Below, piece by piece: positions 1 through 7,156 of a stretch of 64,000 nt of DNA. The stretch is from Clostridia bacterium. Its GTDB lineage: Bacteria > Bacillota > Clostridia > Oscillospirales > Acutalibacteraceae. The stretch spans positions 1-64,000 of the forward strand of contig JAGASD010000063.1 of assembly GCA_017621885.1 (NCBI GenBank), read 5' to 3'. The translations under genes were made by a program, and so were the position numbers. The notes below the pieces were generated by a model, which was not told where the DNA came from, did no database searches, and saw only the letters and a program-made list of their open reading frames with translations. Within the stretch, counting starts at the first letter, position 1, and each line of letters starts with the position of its first letter.

Positions 1-96
1 AGCTGTAATTGAATAGTTACAAATCCACAGTGCTTGTCTCTATTATATCGCAGGTAGTTGTTCCTGCAAATACAATATACTCTTTGGAAAGGAGAC

Positions 97-135
97 ATAA
101 TTAAAAACCACCCCCTTTGAGATGGTTTTAATTAT
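97..135 (+). promoter_or_regulatory. Leader hairpin between a Shine-Dalgarno-like site and the fic start
   Basis: The arm ATAATTAAAAACCA (97-110) pairs with TGGTTTTAATTAT (123-135) with one bulged A. A good Shine-Dalgarno-like AAAGGAG lies at 88-94, too far from the likely ATG at 146 unless this hairpin folds. Folding would leave about 12 unpaired bases between the two. The pairing is seen; the role in start selection is inferred. Confidence 0.5.
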
Positions 136-145
136 ACGTGAAAAA

Positions 146-1123
146 ATGTATAATAAAAAACCACCATTTGAAATTACAAATGAGATATTAGATTCTATTG
201 CAGAAATTGCAGAATTGGTAGGAAATGTTAGTGCTGCGCAGGGTTTATCTACCAATCCTACGTTAAGACGAAGTAATCGAATTCGCACTATATATTCTTC
301 ATTGGCTATTGAGCAAAACACATTGAGTTTAGAACAGGTGACAGCAGTTCTTAATGGCAAACGTATTATTGCACCACCAAAGGATATAGCAGAAGTTAAA
401 AACGCGTACGAGATTTATGAGATGATGGATACTCTGAATCCATACTCAGTTGATGATTTGTTAAATGCACATAGTGTTATGACCAGGGATTTAGTTAAAG
501 AGTCGGGGAGCTTTCGTTCGGGTCCTGTAGGTGTTGTAGATAAAGACGGAAATGTTTTGCATATGGGCACACTTCCTGATTATGTCCCTACACTTGTATA
601 TGAACTTATGGATTGGGCAAAAAATAGTGATGTTCATATGTTAATCAAAAGCTGTGTCTTTCATTATGAATTTGAATTAATACATCCGTTTGCTGATGGT
701 AACGGCAGAATAGGTCGTTTGTGGCACACGCTTCTGTTAACTCAATGGAAGCCTATGTTTTCCTGGCTACCTATAGAATCAATTATTCACGACCGTCAGG
801 ATGAATATTACAAGGCTATTAATCAATCAAATTATGAAGGTGAATCAACAGCATTTATTATTTTTATGCTGGATGCTATTAAAGAGGCATTAGCGGAAGC
901 AGTAGAAACTACAGTATTAACTGAAAAGATGTCGGATGCAGAATTGCGTTGGTATAAAATTGAACAGTTTCTTCAAAAAAATGAATTTATTACTAATTCA
1001 GATGTAAGACAAATGTTTCAGGTATCTTCTGCGACTGCAAATCGCATTCTCGCAAAACTAACTGATGAAGGAGTTATTCAAAAGGTGCGAATTGGAAAAT
1101 TATGGGGATATATGCTTGAGTGA
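146..1123 (+). CDS. Fic family protein (probable protein adenylyltransferase)
   Basis: Fic enzymes transfer AMP or related groups from nucleotides to hydroxyl side chains of target proteins in the cytoplasm. The complete Fic signature HPFADGNGRIGR is present near residues 180-191 of this 325-residue protein, including the catalytic His. An upstream SSLAIEQN segment near residue 51 resembles the N-terminal inhibitory helix of class II Fic proteins. The last 60 residues look like a winged helix (SDVRQMFQVSSATANRILAKL region), so DNA binding or autoregulation is possible. I chose the ATG at 146 because MYNKKPPFEIT is the usual start of this family; an ATG at 122 lies inside a leader hairpin. No antitoxin gene is visible beside it. 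The target protein cannot be read from sequence. Confidence 0.88.
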   Translation: MYNKKPPFEITNEILDSIAEIAELVGNVSAAQGLSTNPTLRRSNRIRTIYSSLAIEQNTLSLEQVTAVLNGKRIIAPPKDIAEVKNAYEIYEMMDTLNPYSVDDLLNAHSVMTRDLVKESGSFRSGPVGVVDKDGNVLHMGTLPDYVPTLVYELMDWAKNSDVHMLIKSCVFHYEFELIHPFADGNGRIGRLWHTLLLTQWKPMFSWLPIESIIHDRQDEYYKAINQSNYEGESTAFIIFMLDAIKEALAEAVETTVLTEKMSDAELRWYKIEQFLQKNEFITNSDVRQMFQVSSATANRILAKLTDEGVIQKVRIGKLWGYMLE

Positions 1124-1170
1124 CGATTATTGAATTGCCCTACTTTGCTGACTGCGCCGTAGGCAGCCGG

Positions 1171-1246
1171 CAAGGACTAATTCTTAATAAAACAACAAAA
1201 TCTGTTACCCGAAAGGGTAGCAGATTTTTTGCTTTGCGATATAAAT
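1171..1246 (+). repeat. 76-base repeat, copy 1 (carries terminator and GCGATAT)
   Basis: This stretch matches 3049-3124 at about 71 of 76 positions without gaps. It contains a terminator hairpin and ends in GCGATAT followed by AAAT. Looser similarity extends about 30 bases to the left. In this copy only a degenerate trace of the downstream palindrome array remains (GCGATGT at 1259-1265). Confidence 0.85.
1201..1230 (+). terminator. Rho-independent terminator after fic
   Basis: The arms TCTGTTACCC and GGGTAGCAGA enclose a GAAA tetraloop and are followed by six T. One pair is a G-T wobble. The same hairpin recurs at 3079-3108. Confidence 0.85.
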
Positions 1247-1297
1247 TCTTGGGGCTTTGCGATGTTTTCCTGATTTTTTTACAATTAAACTTTTCTA

Positions 1298-1326
1298 TTG
1301 AATAATCACAAAACTTATGCTAAACT
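1298..1326 (+). promoter_or_regulatory. Candidate promoter of the 1.3-1.55 kb leader RNA
   Basis: TTGAAT (1298-1303) and TAAACT (1321-1326) are separated by 17 bases, and TGC directly before the -10 gives an extended -10 element. Transcription would begin near 1333. Confidence 0.45.
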
Positions 1327-1332
1327 TAATAA

Positions 1333-1547
1333 TGCCAAACTAACTGAATAGGTGTGAAATTGGGTGTAGTTTTCTTTTTATGGAATATTACGCTTGAATT
1401 TGTGTATATCTATACCGTTGAATTTGATAAAAATGCAAATTCCGTCGGTGTAGATATGGTGCGTTACGCCCTGTTTCACATCAGTTAGTTTGGCGACTAT
1501 CGGGGTTTGCATTTTTTGTGCGTCTGCTTCGGTAGGCGCACTTTTTG
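1333..1547 (+). ncRNA. Candidate structured RNA or attenuated leader upstream of the lipoprotein gene
   Basis: The stretch between fic and the lipoprotein gene holds no convincing gene, but it has a promoter candidate, a long imperfect hairpin at 1406-1457 and a terminator at 1518-1547. In the hairpin, ATATCTATACCG pairs with CGGTGTAGATAT and, inside that, GAATTTG pairs with CAAATTC. The lipoprotein start lies 64 bases past the terminator. The RNA could therefore be free-standing or a conditional leader. It matches no riboswitch class I recognise. Pairing is seen; expression is inferred. Confidence 0.4.
1518..1547 (+). terminator. Terminator with UUCG tetraloop
   Basis: The arms GTGCGTCTGC and GTAGGCGCAC pair with two G-T wobbles around a TTCG loop, and TTTTTGTTTT follows. 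It would end a transcript started near 1333, upstream of the lipoprotein gene. Confidence 0.75.
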
Positions 1548-1610
1548 TTTTCCGGAGAAGGTGATATATCAAATTTTACTGAAGATATAAAAATTCAGGA
1601 GTGTGAAAAT

Positions 1611-2390
1611 ATGAAAAAATCCAAAAAGTTAATCAATTTAATTCGTGGTATAGCCTGTGTTCTTCCCGTGTTTATTTGTTTTACAAGCTGTATGGTTTTT
1701 AATAATGACAAATACGAAACTGTTTCTGATATGCAAGATGAATTTATCGGCACGTGGACAGGTTTGGCGGGTTATGCTCAAATTGTAGTAGGTTCAGACA
1801 CAGTGTCGTATATATACAGGGATGCTGAGACGTACGAAGATAGCTTGACCGTGTATGATTCTATAATCTGGAATACCAAGGACGGTTGTATTGAGGTTGA
1901 AAATTCGGATGTTTTGTTTACAATGAGTGAGGACGGTCAGAGTATTGTCGGTGGCTATGGCGGAATTACCATTTTCTACAAGGGCGGAGAGTTAGCCGAA
2001 AAACCAATGCCGACTGAGCTTTTAACAAGGGCGGTTTTTGATGCTAAGCTTTCTGTGGGATACGGATATTTTTCGGCATCAGTTGAAGATATTTGCGACG
2101 AAGTTGTCAGAGATATGACGATTAATTGCTATACCATTGAGGAATACGGTACTGATTATTCGCAGTATGAGGAGCACGTGGGAATCATGGATGAACATCC
2201 CGGGGATGCTTACATAGTTACGTTAAAAGGTGATGTATCTATGAATCCGAATCTGGATTATATGTACACCGAATCATTGGAATTTCTAAAATTTTTAATT
2301 ATCGTTCAGAATAACGAGATTGTTTACAGAGGTTGTTTTGATATGGACGGATATTTTGAAACAGCCATGATTTTGATGCTGACTGATTAA
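1611..2390 (+). CDS. Putative lipoprotein of unknown function
   Basis: I do not recognise this 259-residue protein. The N-terminus is basic (MKKSKK), followed by a hydrophobic stretch ending in FTSC around Cys27, which looks like a weak lipobox, so the mature protein is probably anchored to the outer face of the membrane. The remainder is acidic and probably rich in beta strands, with a GTWTG segment near residue 47 of the kind seen in small beta-barrel lipoproteins. The ATG at 1611 is preceded by AGGAG at a spacing of eight bases; the open frame begins earlier but without a ribosome site. It lies downstream of a terminator-bearing leader and 60 bases before the next membrane-protein gene. 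Confidence 0.6.
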   Translation: MKKSKKLINLIRGIACVLPVFICFTSCMVFNNDKYETVSDMQDEFIGTWTGLAGYAQIVVGSDTVSYIYRDAETYEDSLTVYDSIIWNTKDGCIEVENSDVLFTMSEDGQSIVGGYGGITIFYKGGELAEKPMPTELLTRAVFDAKLSVGYGYFSASVEDICDEVVRDMTINCYTIEEYGTDYSQYEEHVGIMDEHPGDAYIVTLKGDVSMNPNLDYMYTESLEFLKFLIIVQNNEIVYRGCFDMDGYFETAMILMLTD

Positions 2391-2393
2391 AGC

Positions 2394-2426
2394 TGATAAA
2401 TTATTTTTGAAAACGACAATTTATCA
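2394..2426. other. Intergenic hairpin
   Basis: TGATAAATT (2394-2402) and AATTTATCA (2418-2426) form a perfect 9-bp stem just after the lipoprotein stop codon. There is no strong T tract, so it may be a weak terminator or an mRNA-stabilising hairpin. Confidence 0.4.
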
Positions 2427-2450
2427 TTTCAATAAAGGTTTGGTGATTTT

Positions 2451-3005
2451 ATGGATGAATGGATAATTGCAACAATCCTTACAGTGATTTCTGTAGTGGT
2501 TTTACTTGCTTTTGTGATTGCTATGATAATTACAAAGCGAACCGGTAAATTGAGCAAAGCAGGTCTTTGTTCGTTGATTATCGCACTTGCTTTTAGTGTG
2601 ATAGCTTTGTGTATTAGTGCAAGTAATGGTTATACGGAAAATGAAGCTTTTTATAAATATTATAGATATTCTGCAAAAACGCTTGAGGAAGAGCTTGAAG
2701 ATTTTTCGCAAAACCCTTATCTGAACAGTATAAAGGAAATGAAAGAAGAGCATTTGGAAGAAGCCAGAGAAAAAGAAGAGTTGTATAGAAAAATATACTT
2801 CAACTATAAAACTGTAATTGGTTTCTGTAAAATTATGACTGTTAATTTTTGGGTAGTCGGTATCGTTTTAAGTATTATTTCGCATTTAAAGAAAGAAGAA
2901 AAATGCATAGCTGACGGTAATGTTAAACGGTTTTGTATGTATTGCGGTAACCCTATAAATAACGAAAATGAAAAATTTTGTTCCTTGTGCGGAAAAAAGA
3001 TTTAA
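2451..3005 (+). CDS. Membrane protein with C-terminal zinc ribbon
   Basis: This 184-residue protein has two hydrophobic segments near the N-terminus (about residues 5-27 and 38-57), then a charged, Glu-rich stretch (about 75-112) likely to be helical, a third membrane segment (about 127-145), and a short zinc ribbon at the end with paired CxxC motifs (CMYCG and CSLCG). Such ribbons are common on small Clostridial membrane proteins of unknown role. The start is preceded by GGTGAT. It is followed by the 76-base repeat and the palindrome array, and may be co-transcribed with the lipoprotein gene. No specific function can be assigned. Confidence 0.65.
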   Translation: MDEWIIATILTVISVVVLLAFVIAMIITKRTGKLSKAGLCSLIIALAFSVIALCISASNGYTENEAFYKYYRYSAKTLEEELEDFSQNPYLNSIKEMKEEHLEEAREKEELYRKIYFNYKTVIGFCKIMTVNFWVVGIVLSIISHLKKEEKCIADGNVKRFCMYCGNPINNENEKFCSLCGKKI

Positions 3006-3048
3006 TGAAAAACAGCTTCTTTTTTGTGAATTGTGCTACGGCAGTTAT

Positions 3049-3124
3049 CAAGGACTGATGCTTTATAAAACAACAAACTCTGTTACCCGAAAGGGTAGCA
3101 GATTTTTTGTTTTGCGATATAAAT
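3049..3124 (+). repeat. 76-base repeat, copy 2 (carries terminator and GCGATAT)
   Basis: This is the second copy of the repeat at 1171-1246, with about five substitutions and no gaps. Here the terminal GCGATAT is the first unit of a full palindrome array. Both copies lie directly downstream of a gene, so the repeat supplies that gene's terminator. Confidence 0.85.
3079..3108 (+). terminator. Rho-independent terminator after the zinc-ribbon membrane protein gene
   Basis: The hairpin TCTGTTACCC / GGGTAGCAGA with a GAAA loop is followed by six T. It is identical in sequence to the terminator at 1201-1230. Confidence 0.85.
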
Positions 3125-3304
3125 CCCTGTCGGGATTTGCGATATTTCCCGTTGGGAAGCGATATGTGTTTTACACGCGATATGTTTGCTGAAGCAAACG
3201 AGGATTTGTATCGCTCCGTGTTGCCAACGGCAGCATATCGCATCGACAGATATCGCATTTGATACCATCAAATATATCGCGTTTCATTCCGCAAAACATA
3301 TCGC
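3114..3304. repeat. Array of short palindromes separated by GCGATAT, then by ATATCGC
   Basis: GCGATAT occurs at 3114, 3139, 3159 and 3177. The intervals are palindromes of unrelated sequence: AAATCCCTGTCGGGATTT, TTCCCGTTGGGAA, GTGTTTTACAC and, after the fourth unit, GTTTGCTGAAGCAAAC. From 3208 the 7-mer runs in the opposite sense, as GTATCGC at 3208 and ATATCGC at 3235, 3250, 3274 and 3298. The intervals here include ATTTGATACCATCAAAT (3257-3273) and GTTTCATTCCGCAAAAC (3281-3297, a 4-bp stem). The two halves can pair through the 7-mers, leaving the palindromes as side hairpins. With the terminator it fills the 408-base gap before the MFS gene. Confidence 0.85.
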
Positions 3305-3413
3305 CCTTTTATCACTCTGACATGGTTGTGACAGTATTTAAAACTTGTTATTGCAGCATATTGTATTTAATCAACGACTGATGTATAATAGCTGTTGAAA
3401 GGGCGTGCTATAT

Positions 3414-4808
3414 ATGAAAACGGCTGAAAAAATGCATCTTAAAGAAACGAAAGAAATTACAAGACTTTCTAAAATGCAGAACCGCAGCGCAGGCAGTAAG
3501 TATTTTTTTGTTCTTCTTATTCTTATTGCGGTTGTGAATATTCTGGATGAGGTTACGAGTAATCTTACCGTAACTGTACAATCGTCTTTTGTAACGGAGT
3601 TTTTTGTAAATAACCCGTTTATGGGTAAATTTTATACCTATGAGGAGGGTCTTGCTTTTCATTCGGGTATAGGTGTTTTTACATATGTATTAGGTATTTT
3701 TACACCTTTCTACAAAGCCCTTGCCGATAAATTAGGAAGAAAGCCGCTTTTCGTTATGTCAACCTTGGGTATGGCGGCGGGACTTCTTATTATACACCTG
3801 TCAACAAGCTACATTATGTTTCTTGTAGGCTTTGCCGTTATAAGCTTCTTTATGGGTCACGATATACAGATTATTTATATTCTTGAAGAAGCTCCACGCA
3901 AGCATAGAGCTAAAATATACAGCTTCCTTAAAAGCTTCGGAATTCTGGGTGTTATACTTATTCCCACACTTCGTGATATACTTATGGGTGAGGACAGCTC
4001 AAAGTGGCGAGAGATTTTTCTTGTGCCTGCCCTTATCGGCTTCTGTGCAGTTTTACTTGTAATATTATTTGCCAAGGATACAAAGGTTTTTATAAACGAA
4101 CGTTTAGCGTATCTTTCACGCCCGCTTGAAGAGCGCGAAGCAGAAAAAGAGCTGAAAAAACAGAAAAAGGAAGCACAAAGAAATCAATCGGGTGTATTTA
4201 ACGGTGTGAAGTATATATTCTCATCTAAAGATACAAAAATGCTCATAATATCTCACATCATTTTTGATGCGGCAATGCCTGCAATTGCATTGTATTTTGA
4301 GTCGTCAATGCACCGTGCGGGAATGAGCACGGGGAATATTACAAAAGCCTTGTTTATGGTACCTGTGATATATGCTTTAATAACGTTCCTGTCAGGATTT
4401 ATTGCCGATAAATTAGGCAGAAAAGTAACCGTAACACTTTTTTCCGTTACTTGTGTAGCAGGCTACGCTCTTTTTGTGGCAGGTATTCTTAATGGCTGGA
4501 ATCCTTATCTTATAGGCTCACTTGCAGGTCTTTATCAAGGCTCCTATTGGATCGGCAGAGACTATATGAACGTAATGATGACGGAAAAGGTTCCTACGGA
4601 TATACGCGCTTCGGTTGTGGGTGCTGAAGGTCTTCTCGTTATAATAGGTCTTGCTGTAGGCTACGGCGTTACCATAGCAGGAATGCTTGTGCTACCCATA
4701 TGGTGGGCTTGCCTTGCCGTGTCATTACCTGCAGTTTCCGTGGCTGCAATTATGTTTGTATTGAAGGTTAAGGAAACGAAGGGCGCAAGCCTTGATGAAA
4801 TAAAGTAA
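3414..4808 (+). CDS. MFS transporter
   Basis: This is a 464-residue major facilitator superfamily permease with about twelve hydrophobic segments. The cytoplasmic loop motif ADKLGRK appears twice, once in each half (after the second and the eighth membrane segments), which is diagnostic of the fold. A charged central loop (EEREAEKELKKQKKEAQ) joins the halves. The first 30 residues are hydrophilic and unusually long. I chose the ATG at 3414, preceded by GAAAGGG; a GTG nine bases earlier is in frame but too near that site. The substrate cannot be read; nearby glycosidase genes make a sugar or glycoside possible. It stands alone on its strand. Confidence 0.85.
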   Translation: MKTAEKMHLKETKEITRLSKMQNRSAGSKYFFVLLILIAVVNILDEVTSNLTVTVQSSFVTEFFVNNPFMGKFYTYEEGLAFHSGIGVFTYVLGIFTPFYKALADKLGRKPLFVMSTLGMAAGLLIIHLSTSYIMFLVGFAVISFFMGHDIQIIYILEEAPRKHRAKIYSFLKSFGILGVILIPTLRDILMGEDSSKWREIFLVPALIGFCAVLLVILFAKDTKVFINERLAYLSRPLEEREAEKELKKQKKEAQRNQSGVFNGVKYIFSSKDTKMLIISHIIFDAAMPAIALYFESSMHRAGMSTGNITKALFMVPVIYALITFLSGFIADKLGRKVTVTLFSVTCVAGYALFVAGILNGWNPYLIGSLAGLYQGSYWIGRDYMNVMMTEKVPTDIRASVVGAEGLLVIIGLAVGYGVTIAGMLVLPIWWACLAVSLPAVSVAAIMFVLKVKETKGASLDEIK

Positions 4809-4923
4809 CAGGTTTAGCTTTTTGGCCGAAGATACTACTTTAACAGGATTTTTATAAAAATATAATTACTTTGATAAAACAAAGGGTTGTAAAAAACGCA
4901 GACCGTATAAAACAATATAAATC

Positions 4924-4960
4924 AAGGGGTTCCTGCAGGTGATACCTGTAAGAACCCCTT
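4924..4960. terminator. Terminator-like hairpin after the MFS gene
   Basis: AAGGGGTTC and GAACCCCTT form the outer stem, and CAGGT / ACCTG an inner one. The T tract is poor on both strands, so it could terminate either the MFS gene or the leftward gene at 5040, or be another RNA structure. Confidence 0.55.
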
Positions 4961-5039
4961 AAACAATGAAAAAAGCGAAAGCTATTTAAAATTTAGCGTT
5001 TTATGCGGTACGGGATTTTTTGAATCCTCTTTGCTATGC

Positions 5040-5258
5040 TTATTCCTTCCACAGCTCACCTTCTTCCCAGAAAACGCGGTCGAGCACGTTGCGGTAAATT
5101 CCCGGAAATTTCGAATGCGCTTTTTCAAGTGCTTCTTCCGGGAGCTTGCCCTGCTTGTAGAGCTTTCTGAGCTCTCTGGCTTTCTTTTCGTATTTGGAAA
5201 ACTCCTTGTTAACGTTTCCTACTGCCATTGATGCTGTGGGGTCTGAATAATAACCCAT
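5040..5258 (-). CDS. Small basic protein of unknown function (72 aa)
   Basis: This is a short but convincing gene. It has TAGGAGG eight bases before the ATG and a near-consensus promoter upstream on the same strand. The protein begins MGYYSDPTASMAVGNVNKEF and continues as a Lys/Glu-rich helix (about residues 16-50), ending in an aromatic and acidic tail (FWEEGELWKE). There is no membrane segment or signal peptide. I do not recognise a named family; the composition suggests a cytosolic helical protein that binds a partner. The transcript has a leader of about 115 bases containing two hairpins. Confidence 0.7.
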   Translation of the reverse strand: MGYYSDPTASMAVGNVNKEFSKYEKKARELRKLYKQGKLPEEALEKAHSKFPGIYRNVLDRVFWEEGELWKE

Positions 5259-5380
5259 AAAAATTCCTCCTAAACATTGTGTTATCAGGAAGGCAATAAA
5301 AAAAGCCTATCCTGCAAATGGACACAATTTCCCTGCGGAAATTGACCAATTACAAAATAAGCATAAAATTTATGTCGCGG

Positions 5381-5409
5381 ATAATAACACACAAAAGTAT
5401 TTTTGTCAA
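5381..5409 (-). promoter_or_regulatory. Promoter of the 72-aa protein gene
   Basis: On the minus strand TTGACA (5409-5404) and TATTAT (5386-5381) are separated by 17 bases. The leader from about 5374 contains CAATTTCCGCAGGGAAATTG, which folds into a hairpin, and a second stem AGGATAGGC / GCCTTCCT. Confidence 0.8.
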
Positions 5410-5450
5410 GGGTTTTATATAAAAATAAATATTGCTTATATTATGGAGAA

Positions 5451-5479
5451 TTGATTTCTGATAAAAATAATGATATCAT
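5451..5479 (+). promoter_or_regulatory. Candidate promoter of the DUF1292 gene
   Basis: TTGATT (5451-5456) and TATCAT (5474-5479) have a 17-base spacer. A weaker alternative lies at 5403-5431. Confidence 0.45.
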
Positions 5480-5526
5480 TTAATATATTGAAATAATTTG
5501 TATTGCAATAATTTGGAGGGCTTGTA

Positions 5527-5949
5527 ATGAGTAAAAAGGATGGTATATTTGACAAACTTGCGGATAAGTTTGATGAATTATTTGGTGATGCCGAAAACAG
5601 CAACGAAGAAAATAAAGACACTACAATCGGAGCCCCTGCAGATTTGACGGATGATAACGCTGCGGGTGAATCAGAAAAGGATTTACCCCGTAACATTGTG
5701 TTAACTGACGAGAAGGGCAAAGATGCTGAGTTTGAATTTCTCGATATAATACAATATAACGGTGAAGATTATGTAGTATTATTGCCTGCTGAGGAATCCG
5801 ATGAAGCCGGTGAGGTTGTTATTCTCAAAATTGAAGGCTCGGGCGATGATAATGAATCCTATGTGAGTATTGATGATGACAATGCTTTGATGCTTGTGTT
5901 TGAAATATTTAAAGAAAGAAACAAAGACTTGTTCAACTTTGTTGATTGA
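5527..5949 (+). CDS. DUF1292 domain protein
   Basis: The C-terminal half of this 140-residue protein follows the DUF1292 pattern: NIVLTDEKGKDAEFEFLDII, then a tyrosine-bearing YNGEDYVVLLP strand, an acidic loop, and a final segment about the state of the protein that ends in FEIFKERNKDLF. DUF1292 proteins are small, acidic and cytosolic, widespread in Firmicutes, and have no established biochemical role. The first 60 residues are a low-complexity acidic extension (many D, E and N) not found in the shortest family members. TTGGAGG precedes the ATG. It is monocistronic as far as can be seen. Confidence 0.85.
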   Translation: MSKKDGIFDKLADKFDELFGDAENSNEENKDTTIGAPADLTDDNAAGESEKDLPRNIVLTDEKGKDAEFEFLDIIQYNGEDYVVLLPAEESDEAGEVVILKIEGSGDDNESYVSIDDDNALMLVFEIFKERNKDLFNFVD

Positions 5950-6065
5950 TTTTCTTCAAAATAAAGAGAGACTGTGAAAGCTATACGCTCTATGTTGCTT
6001 ATATCTATTATAACTCAGAAAAAGCTTCGAAAAAAGACGAGGAAAAAAGCTGCATAAAACTGCGG

Positions 6066-6094
6066 TTGCATTTAGGAGCGTTTTGTGTTAGCAT
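6066..6094 (+). promoter_or_regulatory. Candidate promoter for the 149-aa protein gene
   Basis: TTGCAT (6066-6071) and TAGCAT (6089-6094) are 17 bases apart, 33 bases before the start codon. Confidence 0.4.
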
Positions 6095-6126
6095 TAGTGT
6101 AAATATGAGGATAAAAGGGTGGTAAA

Positions 6127-6576
6127 ATGGAAAACGAAAACATACAGCAGGTGAGTGTGCGTGAATTGGCGCAGGAGTGGAAAAATCTTCATTTAAGCGT
6201 AGTTGCAGAAAACAAGATGTCTTATGACGACTTTTCGAGAATTTTTTCTCAAACCTATAATTTACTTAAAAGCTTTATTGGTGAAAATCACATCGACAAA
6301 GAATACGTGGAGCTTGTTGCAAATGCATATTGCTTTTCAAATCTTCCGTCAGTAAAATATGAAAATAAAATCGGAGCAGCCTTTGTGCTTACGGAAAGAA
6401 TGCTTAAATATTGCACTATGGACATTAATGCCTGTGCATCTGATGATGGTGTTACGGTTTATTTTATGGAAGAACGTAAGGATGTTTTTCTTAATTTTAA
6501 TAATGTTGACCGCAGTATTGCAGAAATAATAAGTGTTATTGAAGCAAATTACTGGAAGAAGATGTCAAAATCATAA
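6127..6576 (+). CDS. Hypothetical cytosolic protein (149 aa)
   Basis: I do not recognise this protein. It is hydrophilic with no membrane segment or signal. The sequence looks mainly helical from residue 8 to 100 (VRELAQEWKNLHLSVVAENK and following), then has short strands (GVTVYFMEERKDVFLNF) and a final helix. AAAAGGGTGG lies just before the ATG. A strong hairpin terminator follows, so it is probably a single-gene transcript that converges on the leftward membrane-protein gene. Confidence 0.6.
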   Translation: MENENIQQVSVRELAQEWKNLHLSVVAENKMSYDDFSRIFSQTYNLLKSFIGENHIDKEYVELVANAYCFSNLPSVKYENKIGAAFVLTERMLKYCTMDINACASDDGVTVYFMEERKDVFLNFNNVDRSIAEIISVIEANYWKKMSKS

Positions 6577-6586
6577 ATATATCAAA

Positions 6587-6625
6587 AGCTCTCTGTCTGA
6601 AAATAGCGGACAGAGAGCTCTTTAT
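6587..6625. terminator. Bidirectional terminator between convergent genes
   Basis: AGCTCTCTGTC (6587-6597) and GACAGAGAGCT (6609-6619) form an 11-bp perfect stem, followed by CTTTATTTTAT rightward and a shorter T run leftward. Confidence 0.85.
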
Positions 6626-6626
6626 T

Positions 6627-6962
6627 TTATGATTCGTTTTTTCCTTTTTCCGAAACTATAAGTAAAACCAAAGAAACAAGTAATAACGCTACGGCAACAT
6701 AACCGAAAACAGCGATATTGGTAAGGTATTTCAAAGCCCCGATTGCAGAGGTAAGGGCTAAGCTTAAAAATAAAAATCCGCTTGTCAGATTATCCTTTTT
6801 ATCGGGTGTGCTATCTTCTTTGATTACACCATCAGGGGTATATTTCTTTTTGCCTCTCAGCTTGCCCATAAAGGACATAATGCTGAAAATAAAGGAAAAC
6901 ACCGCAACTACAAGCATAACAATTACAATTGATTTTGATAAAGGTATACCTAAAATTGTCAT
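6627..6962 (-). CDS. Small membrane protein of unknown function (111 aa)
   Basis: Three hydrophobic segments are visible: residues about 9-31, 61-80 and 84-106. A basic loop (LRGKKKYTPDG) and an acidic loop lie between the first two. The ATG at 6962 is chosen because AAAGGAGC lies ten bases upstream; the open frame extends 19 codons further without a ribosome site. A TTGACT/TACACT promoter lies upstream. I cannot assign a family; the topology suggests a small accessory or stress-type membrane protein. Confidence 0.6.
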   Translation of the reverse strand: MTILGIPLSKSIVIVMLVVAVFSFIFSIMSFMGKLRGKKKYTPDGVIKEDSTPDKKDNLTSGFLFLSLALTSAIGALKYLTNIAVFGYVAVALLLVSLVLLIVSEKGKNES

Positions 6963-6995
6963 AGAAACAGCTCCTTTGACGTTTTTTCTGTACCA

Positions 6996-7024
6996 AGTGT
7001 AGCACAAATATATATTCAAGTCAA
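6996..7024 (-). promoter_or_regulatory. Promoter of the 111-aa membrane protein gene
   Basis: On the minus strand TTGACT (7024-7019) and TACACT (7001-6996) are separated by 17 bases, about 33 bases before the start codon. Confidence 0.65.
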
Positions 7025-7156
7025 TGAAAGTGTGTTTGCAAGGCTCTTTAGATTATATGTGCTCTTGTATATATTTTTGTGTTGTGGTATATTGAGATTA
7101 AAGTATGGTAAATTTGTATGGGATTATGCTTTATTTTATATGAAAGGGGCAGAAAT

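Noticed and set aside
45-67. A third ATATCGC-palindrome unit at the left edge (with CAGG / CCTG)
   Set aside because: A single 7-mer is expected several times by chance in 64 kb, and the stem is only 4 bp, so an isolated unit is not evidence.
1378-1572. A 64-codon gene on the minus strand
   Set aside because: It lies across the long hairpin and terminator, has no ribosome site, and its product matches nothing I recognise. The RNA-structure reading explains the sequence better.
3114-3304. CRISPR array
   Set aside because: The repeated unit is only 7 bases, the intervals are palindromes of varying length, the unit changes orientation midway, and no cas gene is present.
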